Positions 24,622-32,610 of a DNA stretch of 44,140 nucleotides are shown here, one piece after another. Numbering within the stretch: the first letter of the stretch is position 1; the number at the start of each line of letters is the position of its first letter. The notes below the pieces were generated by a model that saw nothing but the letters and a program-made list of their open reading frames with translations, was not told where the DNA came from and made no database searches. Origin of the DNA: an uncultured Bacilli bacterium (GTDB lineage Bacteria; Bacillota_I; Bacilli_A; RF39; UBA660); contig CALVRE010000039.1 of the NCBI GenBank assembly GCA_944358455.1, forward strand, positions 1-44,140, given 5' to 3'. Position numbers and translations under genes: made by a program.

Positions 24622-25107
24622 TCAATAATTACTTTCTAATCTCTCTTGGACAATTCCCATTTTACGAAAGCAAGCTTTTTTCATATCTTGATCCGTAAAT
24701 CCTAGACTGTGTCCAAGTACTAATACTTTACTTAAAATGGTTTCAATTTTAGATGCGGTATAATCATGTCGAAATTCTGACACTGATTGATACAATTCCA
24801 AAAACTGCAAATCGAGAGTGCGATACATAAGATCCGAAACCGTATTTTGAATATTAGCATGCAAATAATTGCAAAAACAAAGAACCATCGTCACCACATC
24901 TGCATATTCTTCCAATATGACTTCTTTTGGACTTGGACCTTTGACACTCCAATATTTAAAACATCTTGTTTCATTTGCCAATTCTCCAATTTCTACTAAT
25001 AAAGAAAGAATATTCTTATCTCGCATACTTTCTAAATTAGCACCATATTTATGAATAAACTCTATATCTAATTTTTTATTTTGTTCATACACTTCTTCTA
25101 ACCACAT
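24622..25107 (-). CDS. All-alpha dUTPase-like NTP pyrophosphohydrolase (MazG superfamily)
   Basis: The 161-aa protein has the metal-binding helices of dimeric dUTPases: L-L-V-E-I-G-E-L-A-N-E-T-R-C-F-K-Y-W followed by L-E-E-Y-A-D-V-V. The first motif with F-K-Y-W matches the dUTPase_2 family of low-GC Gram-positives, which hydrolyses dUTP to dUMP and pyrophosphate. A trimeric dUTPase is also encoded at 38069-38515, so this one may have another nucleotide as substrate. It is the first gene behind a T-box leader and is co-transcribed with tyrS, an unusual pairing. GAGGAGG precedes the ATG. Confidence 0.8.
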   Translation of the reverse strand: MWLEEVYEQNKKLDIEFIHKYGANLESMRDKNILSLLVEIGELANETRCFKYWSVKGPSPKEVILEEYADVVTMVLCFCNYLHANIQNTVSDLMYRTLDLQFLELYQSVSEFRHDYTASKIETILSKVLVLGHSLGFTDQDMKKACFRKMGIVQERLESNY

Positions 25108-25121
25108 ATGACCTCCTCAAA

Positions 25122-25322
25122 TAAAAAAGTCATGATAAATTTAAGGGCGAAAATCCGCGGTACCACCTTAATTCATCATGACTGATCTCTCTCTTTTAAC
25201 GCAAGAATACGGTTGAACTCCAAATGGGTAATTTCATTATTTCTCCTTGGTTCATTTTCACCATCCATGAACTCTCTTATTACCGAAAAAATAACTACTG
25301 ACATTCTTCTTCATTCAATAAT
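25122..25322 (-). promoter_or_regulatory. T-box leader, probably tyrosine-specific
   Basis: The minus strand contains the T-box core GGTGGTACCGCGG (within 25155-25169), which pairs with the CCA end of uncharged tRNA. Stem I has its base pairing AAGAAT/ATTCTT, an AGTA element, AGAGAG and an apical GTTCAT/ATGAAC hairpin. The specifier strand reads GAAATTACC; TAC is a Tyr codon and agrees with tyrS downstream, though strict alignment with glyQS-type spacing would place TTA there. The competing terminator pairs AGTCATGAT-side sequences across 25128-25183 and ends in six T (25123-25128). Confidence 0.92.
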
Positions 25323-25328
25323 GTAACA

Positions 25329-25357
25329 ACTATATCATATTCTATTTTTCTTGTCAA
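25329..25357 (-). promoter_or_regulatory. Promoter of the T-box/dUTPase/tyrS operon
   Basis: TTGACA (25352-25357) and TATAGT (25329-25334) with a 17-base spacer on the minus strand. Transcription starts near 25322, just beyond the rbfA stop codon; rbfA has no obvious terminator of its own. Confidence 0.82.
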
Positions 25358-25371
25358 TGAAATAGTACTAT

Positions 25372-25719
25372 TTACTCTTTTTCATCCTCATGGATTTCTT
25401 CGATGATCTTTTCGATATTTTGACCATAGGCAATCGATTCATCATAGACAAATTCTAATTCTGGTATATGTCGAATATCAACGCGATCAAAAAGTTTACT
25501 ACGAATAAACCCTTTGGCATTATTGAGAGCTTTTAAGGTCTCTTTTTTCTTACTTTCATCTAAAACCGTCACATAGACTTTCGCATAGCTTAAATCGCTT
25601 GCGACTTTACAATCCGTAACGGTTACAAAGTGAATATCTTTATCTTTTACTTCAGTTGCTAAAACATAGCTAATTTGTTCTACTAACATGTCGGAAATTC
25701 TTTCAATTTTTATATTCAT
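25372..25719 (-). CDS. rbfA: Ribosome-binding factor A
   Basis: The 115-aa protein has the KH-type RbfA pattern: an N-terminal R-I-S-D-M-L-V-E-Q-I-S, the strand F-V-T-V-T-D-C-K-V-A-S-D-L-S-Y-A-K-V-Y-V-T-V, the helix with L-N-N-A-K-G-F-I-R-S-K-L, and R-H-I-P-E-L-E-F-V-Y-D-E-S. RbfA matures the 5' end of 16S rRNA in the 30S subunit. It normally follows infB, as here, but infB ends in a terminator and rbfA has its own near-perfect promoter. The ribosome site is GAGGTG. Confidence 0.95.
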   Translation of the reverse strand: MNIKIERISDMLVEQISYVLATEVKDKDIHFVTVTDCKVASDLSYAKVYVTVLDESKKKETLKALNNAKGFIRSKLFDRVDIRHIPELEFVYDESIAYGQNIEKIIEEIHEDEKE

Positions 25720-25738
25720 TCTTTCACCTCATATTATT

Positions 25739-25767
25739 ATTATACCTTAGGATTCTTATTTTATCAA
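25739..25767 (-). promoter_or_regulatory. rbfA promoter
   Basis: TTGATA (25762-25767) and TATAAT (25739-25744) with a 17-base spacer on the minus strand; the start near 25732 leaves a 12-13-base leader. Confidence 0.82.
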
Positions 25768-25792
25768 TTCTATTTCAAGGAAACGAACATCG

Positions 25793-25820
25793 AAAAAGGC
25801 AGAACACTGTTCCTGCCTTT
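25793..25820 (-). terminator. infB operon terminator
   Basis: AAAGGCAG-side and CTGCCTTT-side sequences pair with one bulged base around a short AAC/GTT extension. On the minus strand the stem is followed by five T. Confidence 0.82.
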
Positions 25821-25827
25821 CGAATCA

Positions 25828-27942
25828 TTATTTTTTCACTTCTACCATTTCATAAGCTTCGATCGTATCGCCTACTTTAATATCACTGAAGTTTTCGATA
25901 GTAATTCCACATTCCAAGCCTTTTTTCACTTCTTTTACAGCATCTTTTTCTCTTTGTAGAGAGTTAATTTTACCATCATAAATAACAAGGCTATCACGAA
26001 TAATACGTGCTTGGGCATTATTTTTGATAACACCATCTGTTACATAAGATCCAGCAATGGTTCCTACTTTCGAGAATTTAAATAATTGTCTTACTTCAGC
26101 AGAACCAATAATTTGTTCCTCATATTCTGGATCCAACATACCACGCATTGCTGCTTCCATTTCCTCTACTGCTTTATAAATGATATTATAAAGTCTAATT
26201 TCAACACCATTTTCTTTCGCATAATCTTTAATATTATTAGAAGGTCGAACATTAAAACCAATAATCAAGGCATTCGATGCTTTCGCAAGTACGATATCAC
26301 TTTCCGTAATTGCACCAACACTACTACGAATGACATTGACTTTTACACCTTCGACATTGATTTTTTCTAAAGAGTTTTTAACAGCTTCGCTCGATCCATT
26401 GACATCAGCTTTGACAATCACGTTAATTTCTTTCACGCCTTCTTGAATTTTAGAGAACAAATCATCGAGTGTAACAGCATTCGTTTTACTATTCTCTCTT
26501 AAACGAGCTTGTGTTTTGCGTTCTTCACCAATGCTTCTTGCTTGTTTTTCCGTTTCAAAGGCCATGAATTTATCACCAGCCATAGGAGTATCGTTGATAC
26601 CCGTAATTTCGACTGGTTCACTAGGAAGTGCCTCCGTAATATCTTCGTTTTTATCATTTTTCATCGTACGAACTTTTCCATAAGCCGTTCCAACGACAAT
26701 TGGATCGCCTAGACGGAGGGTTCCATTTTGAATCAAAATCGTTACCACTGGTCCTAAGTGTTTATCGAGTCGTGATTCTACGACAGTTCCACTGGCATAA
26801 CGATTTGGATTTGCTTTATATTCTTGCATCTCAGAAATGAGTAGAATGTTTTCTAGTAATTCATCAATGCCTTCTCCTGTCACAGCTACAATTTTGTTAT
26901 ATAAAGTATCTCCGCCCCATTCATCTGGAGTAAGTCCCATTTCCGATAATTCGGTCATAATACGTTCTGGATTAGCACCCGGTTTATCCATTTTGTTGAT
27001 GGCAACGATAATCGGAACGCCGGCTGCTTTGGCATGATCGACTGCTTCCTTAGTCTGTGGCATGACACCATCATCGGCAGCTACAATAATGATAATAATA
27101 TCTGTTATTTTAGCTCCTCGTGCACGCATTTCCGTAAAAGCGGCATGTCCTGGTGTATCGATAAACGTGATTGGTTTTCCTTTGTAATTTACTTGATAGG
27201 CACTAATTGCTTGGGTAATCCCACCTGCTTCACTAGCTGCAACGTTCGATTTACGAATCGTATCGAGCAAAGTTGTTTTTCCATGATCAACATGTCCCAT
27301 AATCGTCACAACAGGAGCACGCTCTACCAAATCTTCGTCACGATCAATAATTTCGAATGCTTCAAAGTTCGTCACATCAGCTGTTTCTTCTCGCTTTAAT
27401 TCTTTCTTATAATCCGATACGATCAATTCGGCCTGTTCTTCTGTTACGACATTATTGACCGTTGCCATGATTCCCAATAAGAACAACTTCTTAATTACTT
27501 CCGCTGGTGTTACATGAAGTGCCTTTGCTAAATCACCAATCGTCATTCCCTCCCTATAAAGAATGACTTTGTCATGATCAATTGGAGCATTGGACATCAA
27601 TTTTTCTTTATTTTTATACATTTCTTTTTTCTTGTTTTGGAATTCTTTTTTACTATTCGCATTGGGAATCGGTTTCTTTTTGTTCTTTTGAGGTTTCAAA
27701 GTGTCTACTTTTATTTTTTCTTTACTGGTAATTTCTTCGGCAATATCCTCTAGTTCTTCTAACTCTTCCAGTTCTTCCTCTTCTTCCACTTCATTATTCA
27801 ACATAATGTCTAACTCTGTGATCATTTCATCATCTAGCAAATCATCCTCGTTTGTGATATCAAATCCCAATTCTTTCCCCATTGCTAGAATTTCTTCTAC
27901 TGTTTTATTTACGTCTTCTGCATACTCTCTTACAGACATCAT
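25828..27942 (-). CDS. infB: Translation initiation factor IF-2
   Basis: The 704-aa GTPase carries fMet-tRNA to the 30S subunit. The N-terminus has an IF2-N-like helix (1-45), a run of Glu and Leu (about 52-70), a Lys/Asn-rich linker, and a second IF2-N domain (about 125-180). The G domain has G-H-V-D-H-G-K-T-T (216-224), D-T-P-G-H, and N-K-M-D. Domains II to IV follow, with the usual [10 protein letters not shown] and the C-terminal fMet-tRNA-binding beta barrel. It is a short IF-2, typical of low-GC organisms. Two ATGs in tandem follow GAGGTG; the first is taken. It is the last gene of the nusA operon. Confidence 0.97.
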   Translation of the reverse strand: MMSVREYAEDVNKTVEEILAMGKELGFDITNEDDLLDDEMITELDIMLNNEVEEEEELEELEELEDIAEEITSKEKIKVDTLKPQKNKKKPIPNANSKKEFQNKKKEMYKNKEKLMSNAPIDHDKVILYREGMTIGDLAKALHVTPAEVIKKLFLLGIMATVNNVVTEEQAELIVSDYKKELKREETADVTNFEAFEIIDRDEDLVERAPVVTIMGHVDHGKTTLLDTIRKSNVAASEAGGITQAISAYQVNYKGKPITFIDTPGHAAFTEMRARGAKITDIIIIIVAADDGVMPQTKEAVDHAKAAGVPIIVAINKMDKPGANPERIMTELSEMGLTPDEWGGDTLYNKIVAVTGEGIDELLENILLISEMQEYKANPNRYASGTVVESRLDKHLGPVVTILIQNGTLRLGDPIVVGTAYGKVRTMKNDKNEDITEALPSEPVEITGINDTPMAGDKFMAFETEKQARSIGEERKTQARLRENSKTNAVTLDDLFSKIQEGVKEINVIVKADVNGSSEAVKNSLEKINVEGVKVNVIRSSVGAITESDIVLAKASNALIIGFNVRPSNNIKDYAKENGVEIRLYNIIYKAVEEMEAAMRGMLDPEYEEQIIGSAEVRQLFKFSKVGTIAGSYVTDGVIKNNAQARIIRDSLVIYDGKINSLQREKDAVKEVKKGLECGITIENFSDIKVGDTIEAYEMVEVKK

Positions 27943-27956
27943 AAAATCACCTCTTT

Positions 27957-28397
27957 CTATATTGTCCTGATTTTAACTCCTACCTCTTGGAATAAATCCA
28001 TCGTTCTTTGATCAGGATAGGTACCATTTACCACCACTTCTTTAATTCCGGCATTGACGATCATTTTACCACACGTAAAACAAGGCGTAACCGTAATATA
28101 CATAATGGCTCCTTCCGTCGCAACGCCATTTTTGGCAGCTTGCAACAATGCATTTTGTTCCGCATGAACGGCTCTACAAATGTCTAATCGTTCCCCACTA
28201 GGGATGTTCATTTGTTTGCGAATACATCCTAATTTTTCACAATGTTCACTTTTACTTGGCGCACCATTATAACCTGTAGAAATAACAGCATTATTTTTGA
28301 CTAAAACAGCTCCCACCTGTCTACTCAAACAGGTGCTTCGTTTCGCTGCGAGATGCGCGATCTCCATAAAATATTCATCGAAACTTAGTCGATCCAT
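27957..28397 (-). CDS. comEB: dCMP deaminase-family protein (ComEB-like)
   Basis: The 146-aa protein has the zinc deaminase signature H-A-E-Q-N-A and P-C-F-T-C-G-K, plus the extra Cys/His region S-E-H-C-E-K-L-G-C-I typical of dCMP deaminases. It would convert dCMP to dUMP for thymidylate synthesis; in Bacillus subtilis the homologue ComEB sits in a competence operon. Here it is inside the nusA-infB operon, 14 bases before infB, at the place usually held by the L7Ae-type ylxQ. Two dUTPases elsewhere in the window also make dUMP. Confidence 0.9.
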   Translation of the reverse strand: MDRLSFDEYFMEIAHLAAKRSTCLSRQVGAVLVKNNAVISTGYNGAPSKSEHCEKLGCIRKQMNIPSGERLDICRAVHAEQNALLQAAKNGVATEGAIMYITVTPCFTCGKMIVNAGIKEVVVNGTYPDQRTMDLFQEVGVKIRTI

Positions 28398-28404
28398 ATA
28401 ACAC

Positions 28405-28665
28405 CTACTTTACTAACGCTTCTAATTCTTCGTAAATCGTATCTGGTATTTCTACTTCGAGCGTACGATTCAATATTTTTGTTTTTTTAGCTTTGGCAAT
28501 TACTTCATGATCAAGTTTTAAATAAGCTCCTCGTCCATTTTGTTTTCCCGTCATATCGACAATGACTTCATTTAGAGGGGTTCTCAAAACACGTACTAAT
28601 TCACTTTTCGGATATTTCTCACGTGTTACGACACATGTACGCATTGGTATCTTTTTTACTTTCAT
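28405..28665 (-). CDS. ylxR: YlxR/RnpM-family RNA-binding protein
   Basis: The 86-aa protein matches YlxR: R-T-C-V-V-T-R-E-K near the start, E-L-V-R-V-L-R, and G-K-Q-N-G-R-G-A-Y-L. In Bacillus subtilis the homologue was reported to bind and modulate RNase P (RnpM). The usual second Cys of the N-terminal motif is Thr here. The ATG lies one base after the nusA stop, so translation is coupled. Confidence 0.92.
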   Translation of the reverse strand: MKVKKIPMRTCVVTREKYPKSELVRVLRTPLNEVIVDMTGKQNGRGAYLKLDHEVIAKAKKTKILNRTLEVEIPDTIYEELEALVK

Positions 28666-28666
28666 A

Positions 28667-29872
28667 TTATCCCTCGATTAGGTTGATGCCATCTTCACGT
28701 GCTTGTTCATAAGTTTTGACATCGATTTTAAAATGCGTAAGACGAGCTGCTAGACGAACATTAAGTCCTTTTTTACCAATCGCCAGCGATAAATTATCTT
28801 GACTAACAACAACCATAGCTTCTTTCTTTTCTTCATCTAAAATCAAAACATGTAAATCTTTTGCTGGGCTTAAAGCATTAGCAATAAATTTCGCATTATC
28901 AGCATCATATGGTACAACATCGATTTTTTCATTTCCTAATTCTTTTAAAATATTGTTGATGCGCATTCCTTTTTCACCAATACAAGCACCTACCGGATCG
29001 ATATTAGGATTGATACTTTCGACCGCAACCTTACTTCTGACACCAGCCTCACGAGCAACACCATGAACGAGAATTAATCCTTCGTTGATTTCCGGAATCT
29101 CTAACTCAAATAAACGTTTTACAAAACCATAGTGAACACGAGAAAGTAAAATAACAGGTCCCTTTGAATTATTATCAACTTTAGTAATATATACTTTGAT
29201 ATTAGATCCCATTTTAATGGTCTCTCCAGGAATAATTTCTGTCTTTGGTAAAATCCCTTGAGCTTTTCCCAAATCGATATAATAATTACGAACATCTTCC
29301 ATCGCTACTAATCCAACTACTAATTCATCTTGTTTATCACTATACGTTTCCAATATGATATTTCGTTCTGCTTCACGAATCTTTTGAACGATTACTTGCT
29401 TTGCTGTAGCTGCAGCAACTCTTCCGAAATCTTTTGGTGTTACTTCTTCTTCGATCGTTTCTCCAATTTGAATATCTGGAACAATCTTTCTTGCTTCATC
29501 CAATGTCAAATGAATGCGAGAATCAAACATGATTTCTTTCATATCTTCAAAATCTTCATTATCAAGTTCATCTTGATGTTCTTCATAATATTTTTCTACT
29601 TCATCATAATTGATGCAACCATATTCATCAGGATCCTTCACTACCGTCTTATAAGATGTCACGGTAATTTCACCCGTATCCTTGTTAAATTTAACATGAG
29701 CATTTGGTAATCCATAGTTTTTCTTATATGCACTAGTAAGTGCAAGCTCCATTGCATCGTAAATATAATCTTCGTCGATTCCTTTTTCTTTTACTAAAGT
29801 ATCTAATGCTTTTTTAAATGCTTTTGGATCCATTCCATGTTCTTCTACTACTTCTTTTTTCTTCCTTGCCAT
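28667..29872 (-). CDS. nusA: Transcription termination/antitermination factor NusA
   Basis: Translation is placed at ATG 29870-29872 (401 aa), one base after the rimP stop; the frame is open for 11 more codons inside rimP. The order is an N-terminal RNA polymerase-binding domain (about 1-130), an S1 domain (about 135-205, with V-V-G-L-V) and two KH domains (about 205-350, with G-A-C-I-G-E-K-G-M-R-I and L-A-I-G-K-K-G-L-N-V-R-L-A). NusA modulates pausing and termination. The acidic C-terminal repeats of proteobacterial NusA are absent, as in other Gram-positives. Confidence 0.97.
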   Translation of the reverse strand: MARKKKEVVEEHGMDPKAFKKALDTLVKEKGIDEDYIYDAMELALTSAYKKNYGLPNAHVKFNKDTGEITVTSYKTVVKDPDEYGCINYDEVEKYYEEHQDELDNEDFEDMKEIMFDSRIHLTLDEARKIVPDIQIGETIEEEVTPKDFGRVAAATAKQVIVQKIREAERNIILETYSDKQDELVVGLVAMEDVRNYYIDLGKAQGILPKTEIIPGETIKMGSNIKVYITKVDNNSKGPVILLSRVHYGFVKRLFELEIPEINEGLILVHGVAREAGVRSKVAVESINPNIDPVGACIGEKGMRINNILKELGNEKIDVVPYDADNAKFIANALSPAKDLHVLILDEEKKEAMVVVSQDNLSLAIGKKGLNVRLAARLTHFKIDVKTYEQAREDGINLIEG

Positions 29873-29873
29873 A

Positions 29874-30125
29874 TTACTCACTACCTTTCTCTTTCGAACA
29901 TACATCTAGAATATAATTATCCGTCAAAAAATCCATCTTATCGACGATTGGATTAATCGCCTCTGTCACGCGTACACAATCATCTAAATCGATAAATCCT
30001 TCTTTGTCGATTTCGACGCGTAAATAATATACGCTACCTTCTTTTACGTAGGATACTTTATCTAGTACATACCCACATTTTTCGATTTCCGCTTCGATCA
30101 AAGCGCGTACTTTTTCTTCTATCAT
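29874..30125 (-). CDS. rimP: Short RimP-like ribosome maturation factor, N-terminal domain only
   Basis: The start is ATG 30123-30125 (83 aa), seven bases from GGAGG; the ATG four codons earlier contains that GGAGG. Residues match the RimP N-terminal alpha/beta domain: I-E-K-C-G-Y-V-L-D-K-V-S-Y, Y-Y-L-R-V-E-I-D, I-D-L-D-D-C-V-R-V-T-E-A-I-N and Y-I-L-D-V. RimP is normally about 150 aa and has an SH3-like C-terminal domain. Here the protein stops where the family has V-S-S-P-G, and nusA begins immediately, so no remnant of the second domain exists. Position at the head of the nusA operon supports the call. Confidence 0.85.
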   Translation of the reverse strand: MIEEKVRALIEAEIEKCGYVLDKVSYVKEGSVYYLRVEIDKEGFIDLDDCVRVTEAINPIVDKMDFLTDNYILDVCSKEKGSE

Positions 30126-30143
30126 CGTAACCTCCATCTACAG

Positions 30144-30169
30144 GAAAGAGTGGGATGTCCCACTCTTTC
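30144..30169 (-). promoter_or_regulatory. Perfect hairpin in the rimP-nusA leader
   Basis: Twelve-base arms (GAAAGAGTGGGA at 30144-30155 and its complement at 30158-30169) enclose two bases. It lies in the transcribed leader between the start near 30182 and the rimP ribosome site. It has no T-run on either strand, so it is not a standard terminator; a stability or attenuation role is possible. Confidence 0.5.
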
Positions 30170-30188
30170 TCTGTCTTTCACCGTTTAC

Positions 30189-30197
30189 ATTATATCA
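30189..30197 (-). promoter_or_regulatory. Promoter of the rimP-nusA-ylxR-comEB-infB operon
   Basis: On the minus strand TGATATAAT is an extended -10 (TATAAT at 30189-30194). A weak TTGGTA lies 19 bases upstream. The start near 30182 gives a leader of about 57 bases. Confidence 0.65.
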
Positions 30198-30245
30198 TAC
30201 ATTTCCTGATTTTTACCAACTTTTTCTTAATATTTCAAAAAAATT

Positions 30246-30254
30246 TGATATAAT
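30246..30254 (+). promoter_or_regulatory. Extended -10 promoter of the CPBP protease gene
   Basis: TGATATAAT with TATAAT at 30249-30254. It is back to back with the nusA operon promoter. The start near 30262 leaves about 15 bases to the ATG at 30277. Confidence 0.55.
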
Positions 30255-30276
30255 ATTAGATATGGAGATGACAAAT

Positions 30277-30984
30277 ATGAAAAATGATAAACGAAAAGAG
30301 ACAATAAAAAATGCAATCATGGGTCTATCTGCCTTTTTCATTTATATGATTTTATCAAATACTCAAGGACTTCCTTTTATCCTCTTAGGAATCGATACGG
30401 CTGATCTACCATTATTATTTCGAATTATCTATTTAATTATTTATCAATTATTGATGTTAGGAATTGTGGCTTTTATCTTCCGTGATCGTCTAAAACGTGA
30501 CTATGAAGATTTAAAGCAAAACCATCAAACTTATTTCAAGAAATACTTTAAATATTGGTTCTTAATTTTAATCCTTATGATGGCCAGCAACGTTCTGATT
30601 ACATTAGTGACGAACTCGAATATCGCAGCTAATGAAGAGATGATTCGTGAAAACTTCCAAGTATCCCCAATTTATGTTTTCATATCAGCAGTTTTGATCG
30701 CACCATTCTTAGAAGAATTAGTGTTACGTTTAGGATTCCGTTATATGTTTCCTTCTAAATGGTTATTCATTATTCTATCAGGATTTGTCTTTGGAGGACT
30801 TCACGTTTTCACGAGTGCTCAAACATTAGTTGAACTTTTATATATCATTCCTTATGGAATCCCTGGTTTGGTATTCGCTTACATTTTAGATGAAAGTGAC
30901 AACATCTTCGTTCCCATAGGACTTCATTTCGTCCATAATGGAATTCTAATGTCGTTACAATTCGTTCTTTACTTATTTCTTTAA
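30277..30984 (+). CDS. CPBP (CAAX-protease/bacteriocin-processing) family membrane protein
   Basis: The start is ATG 30277-30279 (235 aa), nine bases after GGAG; an ATG 15 bases earlier coincides with the predicted transcription start. The protein is polytopic with about six hydrophobic segments. The catalytic motifs of the CPBP family are present: L-E-E-L-V-L-R-L-G-F-R (EExxxR), F-G-G-L-H and a final H-F-V-H-N. These membrane glutamic proteases process prenylated proteins in eukaryotes; bacterial members serve in peptide maturation, immunity or are uncharacterised. Nothing nearby suggests a bacteriocin. Confidence 0.82.
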   Translation: MKNDKRKETIKNAIMGLSAFFIYMILSNTQGLPFILLGIDTADLPLLFRIIYLIIYQLLMLGIVAFIFRDRLKRDYEDLKQNHQTYFKKYFKYWFLILILMMASNVLITLVTNSNIAANEEMIRENFQVSPIYVFISAVLIAPFLEELVLRLGFRYMFPSKWLFIILSGFVFGGLHVFTSAQTLVELLYIIPYGIPGLVFAYILDESDNIFVPIGLHFVHNGILMSLQFVLYLFL

Positions 30985-31012
30985 AAAGAGTAACTCTACT
31001 CTTTTTCTTTTT
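30983..31012 (+). terminator. Terminator after the CPBP gene
   Basis: Arms AAAAAGAGTA (30983-30992) and TACTCTTTTT (30997-31006) pair perfectly and are followed by a T-rich stretch. Confidence 0.82.
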
Positions 31013-31054
31013 ACATTTCTTTCCACATCCATTCTATACAAACGAATCCTTTTT

Positions 31055-31063
31055 TGATACAAT
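31055..31063 (+). promoter_or_regulatory. Candidate extended -10 promoter of the phosphoesterase gene
   Basis: TGATACAAT (TACAAT at 31058-31063) precedes the ATG at 31079 by 15 bases, with GGTGAG between. Confidence 0.4.
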
Positions 31064-31078
31064 AAATATGGTGAGAAT

Positions 31079-32011
31079 ATGAAAAATGAAACAACGACAA
31101 AGGATGAAAAAAATTTCTCATGGTTGCATTTTCTCAAATATGGATTCGTCATTATCATCGTAATTGGTGGATTATTTCTATATAGTCATTTTATTGCAAC
31201 TCATGGATTAAAAATAAAAGAATATAAAATTGTAAGTTCTCAAATTACCGATACTTTTCATGGACTAAAAATAGTCCATTTCAGCGATATTCACTATGGA
31301 ATGACGACAACGGAAAAGGATCTCAACAATATTCAAGAGAAAATCAACAATCTAAATCCAGATATCGTTGTCTTTACAGGAGATCTATTCGATCAAGATA
31401 TCGAAATTAAGGAAGAAGATCAAGAGATATTAACAGAATTTTTAAAAGGAATCAATGCCAATATCAGCAAATATGCCATTACAGGAGAAGATGATTATTC
31501 CATCGCCAGTTATCCGATCATTCTCGAAAATGGTGGTTTTATCAATCTAGATGAAAAATATGATATGATCTATAACGAAAACTACGAATCGATTTTTATC
31601 GCTGGATTGAGTACCAATTTACAAGGAACCAAAAATGCCAAAGACAAACTGATTCCTGCAATCGAATATTTGAATAGTTTTACAGAGGTAGCTGATGAAA
31701 ATGGTAACATCACGAGTAACAATCAAAAACCAACTTATACCATCTTAATCATGCATGAACCAGATGACATTGATAGCATCGACTATGGAAAATTTGACTT
31801 AGTTTTGGCTGGCCATAATCACGGTGGTCAAATTAGACTTCCTCTAATCGGCGGCCTCTTACTACAAGATCATGCTAGTCATTATCGAAATGGCCATTAT
31901 ACTTTAAATAATACGGAATTTTATATTTCCAGCGGAATTGGTACTACTAAAATTCCATTTCGTCTCTGGAATCGTCCATCGATCAATTTTTACCGTTTAA
32001 CCAATCATTAA
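31079..32011 (+). CDS. YkuE-like membrane-anchored metallophosphoesterase with altered GNH motif
   Basis: The 310-aa protein has a cytoplasmic N-terminus, a transmembrane helix (about 22-38) and an outer calcineurin-like phosphoesterase domain. Metal-site motifs are D-I-H (D70, H72), G-D-L (D102), M-H-E (H226) and G-H-N-H (H246, H248), followed by G-G-Q-I-R-L-P, typical of YkuE-type enzymes. The central G-N-H-(D/E) motif, which supplies a metal ligand and the catalytic His, reads G-E-D-D at 136-139. Activity may therefore be changed. The gene is monocistronic, behind a GGTGAG ribosome site, and ends at a bidirectional terminator. Confidence 0.8.
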   Translation: MKNETTTKDEKNFSWLHFLKYGFVIIIVIGGLFLYSHFIATHGLKIKEYKIVSSQITDTFHGLKIVHFSDIHYGMTTTEKDLNNIQEKINNLNPDIVVFTGDLFDQDIEIKEEDQEILTEFLKGINANISKYAITGEDDYSIASYPIILENGGFINLDEKYDMIYNENYESIFIAGLSTNLQGTKNAKDKLIPAIEYLNSFTEVADENGNITSNNQKPTYTILIMHEPDDIDSIDYGKFDLVLAGHNHGGQIRLPLIGGLLLQDHASHYRNGHYTLNNTEFYISSGIGTTKIPFRLWNRPSINFYRLTNH

Positions 32012-32036
32012 AAGCACTTAATAAATAAGTGCTTTT
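32010..32036 (+). terminator. Bidirectional terminator between convergent genes
   Basis: Arms AAAAGCACTTA (32010-32020) and TAAGTGCTTTT (32026-32036) are perfect complements. They overlap the stop codons of both the phosphoesterase gene and the convergent gene at 32018-32548. Confidence 0.75.
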
Positions 32037-32548
32037 ACTTTATTTCGAACTTTTAAAATAGCTTGCTGGTTCGAATTCAAATTCTTAAACTTTTTTTGTT
32101 CAATTCCCTCTTCATCGATTTTATAATCGTAAAAGCCTAGTAACATTAAATTTTTACAAGCCGATTTTTTTAATGGTTGAGAATCAAAATAAGAATATTC
32201 CTGACAACACTTTTCCATAATTTCTTCAGGATTATCATATAATTCATAGGGATGTTTTTCAGCATAATAACGACTGATAATGTAAATTTTTAAATAATCA
32301 CTACGATTACGATCATCAATCTCAGGATTCAGTTTCTTTATTTCACGGTAAACAGGGATCGCATGAAGGATTAAATAAGCGAGTAATCGTTCATCTTGTA
32401 CTTTCAATTCCTGTTTCATCTCCAAATATAAAGCTTTCATATCATGTAATAGTTCTTTTCTTTTTTTCTTCAATTCTTTCGGAGAAAAGACTTCTGTTAA
32501 ATTGGCTTCTAAATAATCTTCGTTGGTCATTCCATATTGATATTTCAT
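32018..32548 (-). CDS. Unrecognised soluble helical protein
   Basis: The 176-aa protein has no signal peptide or transmembrane segment. It is rich in Lys, Glu, Tyr and Leu and should be mainly helical, with repeated E-L-K-K-K-R-K and Y-L-I-L-H-A-I-P-V-Y-R-E-I patches and a C-C pair in E-K-C-C-Q-E-Y. I know no family for it. It has a good AGGAG ribosome site and its own promoter (TTGCTA, 17 bases, TATAAT) inside the end of pncC, so it is a genuine expressed gene. No function is suggested by neighbours. Confidence 0.65.
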   Translation of the reverse strand: MKYQYGMTNEDYLEANLTEVFSPKELKKKRKELLHDMKALYLEMKQELKVQDERLLAYLILHAIPVYREIKKLNPEIDDRNRSDYLKIYIISRYYAEKHPYELYDNPEEIMEKCCQEYSYFDSQPLKKSACKNLMLLGFYDYKIDEEGIEQKKFKNLNSNQQAILKVRNKVKALIY

Positions 32549-32581
32549 GTATACACTCCTAGTTATGTCTTTTTTCGCTTT

Positions 32582-32610
32582 ATTATATCGGTATTAACTC
32601 AAAATAGCAA
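32582..32610 (-). promoter_or_regulatory. Promoter of the unrecognised gene at 32018
   Basis: TTGCTA (32605-32610) and TATAAT (32582-32587) are 17 bases apart on the minus strand; the -35 overlaps the end of pncC. Confidence 0.65.

Noticed and set aside
27701-27970. Plus-strand Ser-rich frame opposite the start of infB
   Set aside because: It is the antisense reading of the Glu codons in the IF-2 N-terminal acidic run, a low-complexity artefact.
29874-30125. Frameshift explaining the short RimP
   Set aside because: nusA starts at once after the stop, so there is no downstream sequence that could encode the missing domain.
30144-30169. Intrinsic terminator in the rimP leader
   Set aside because: The hairpin has no T-run on either strand and no gene ends into it.
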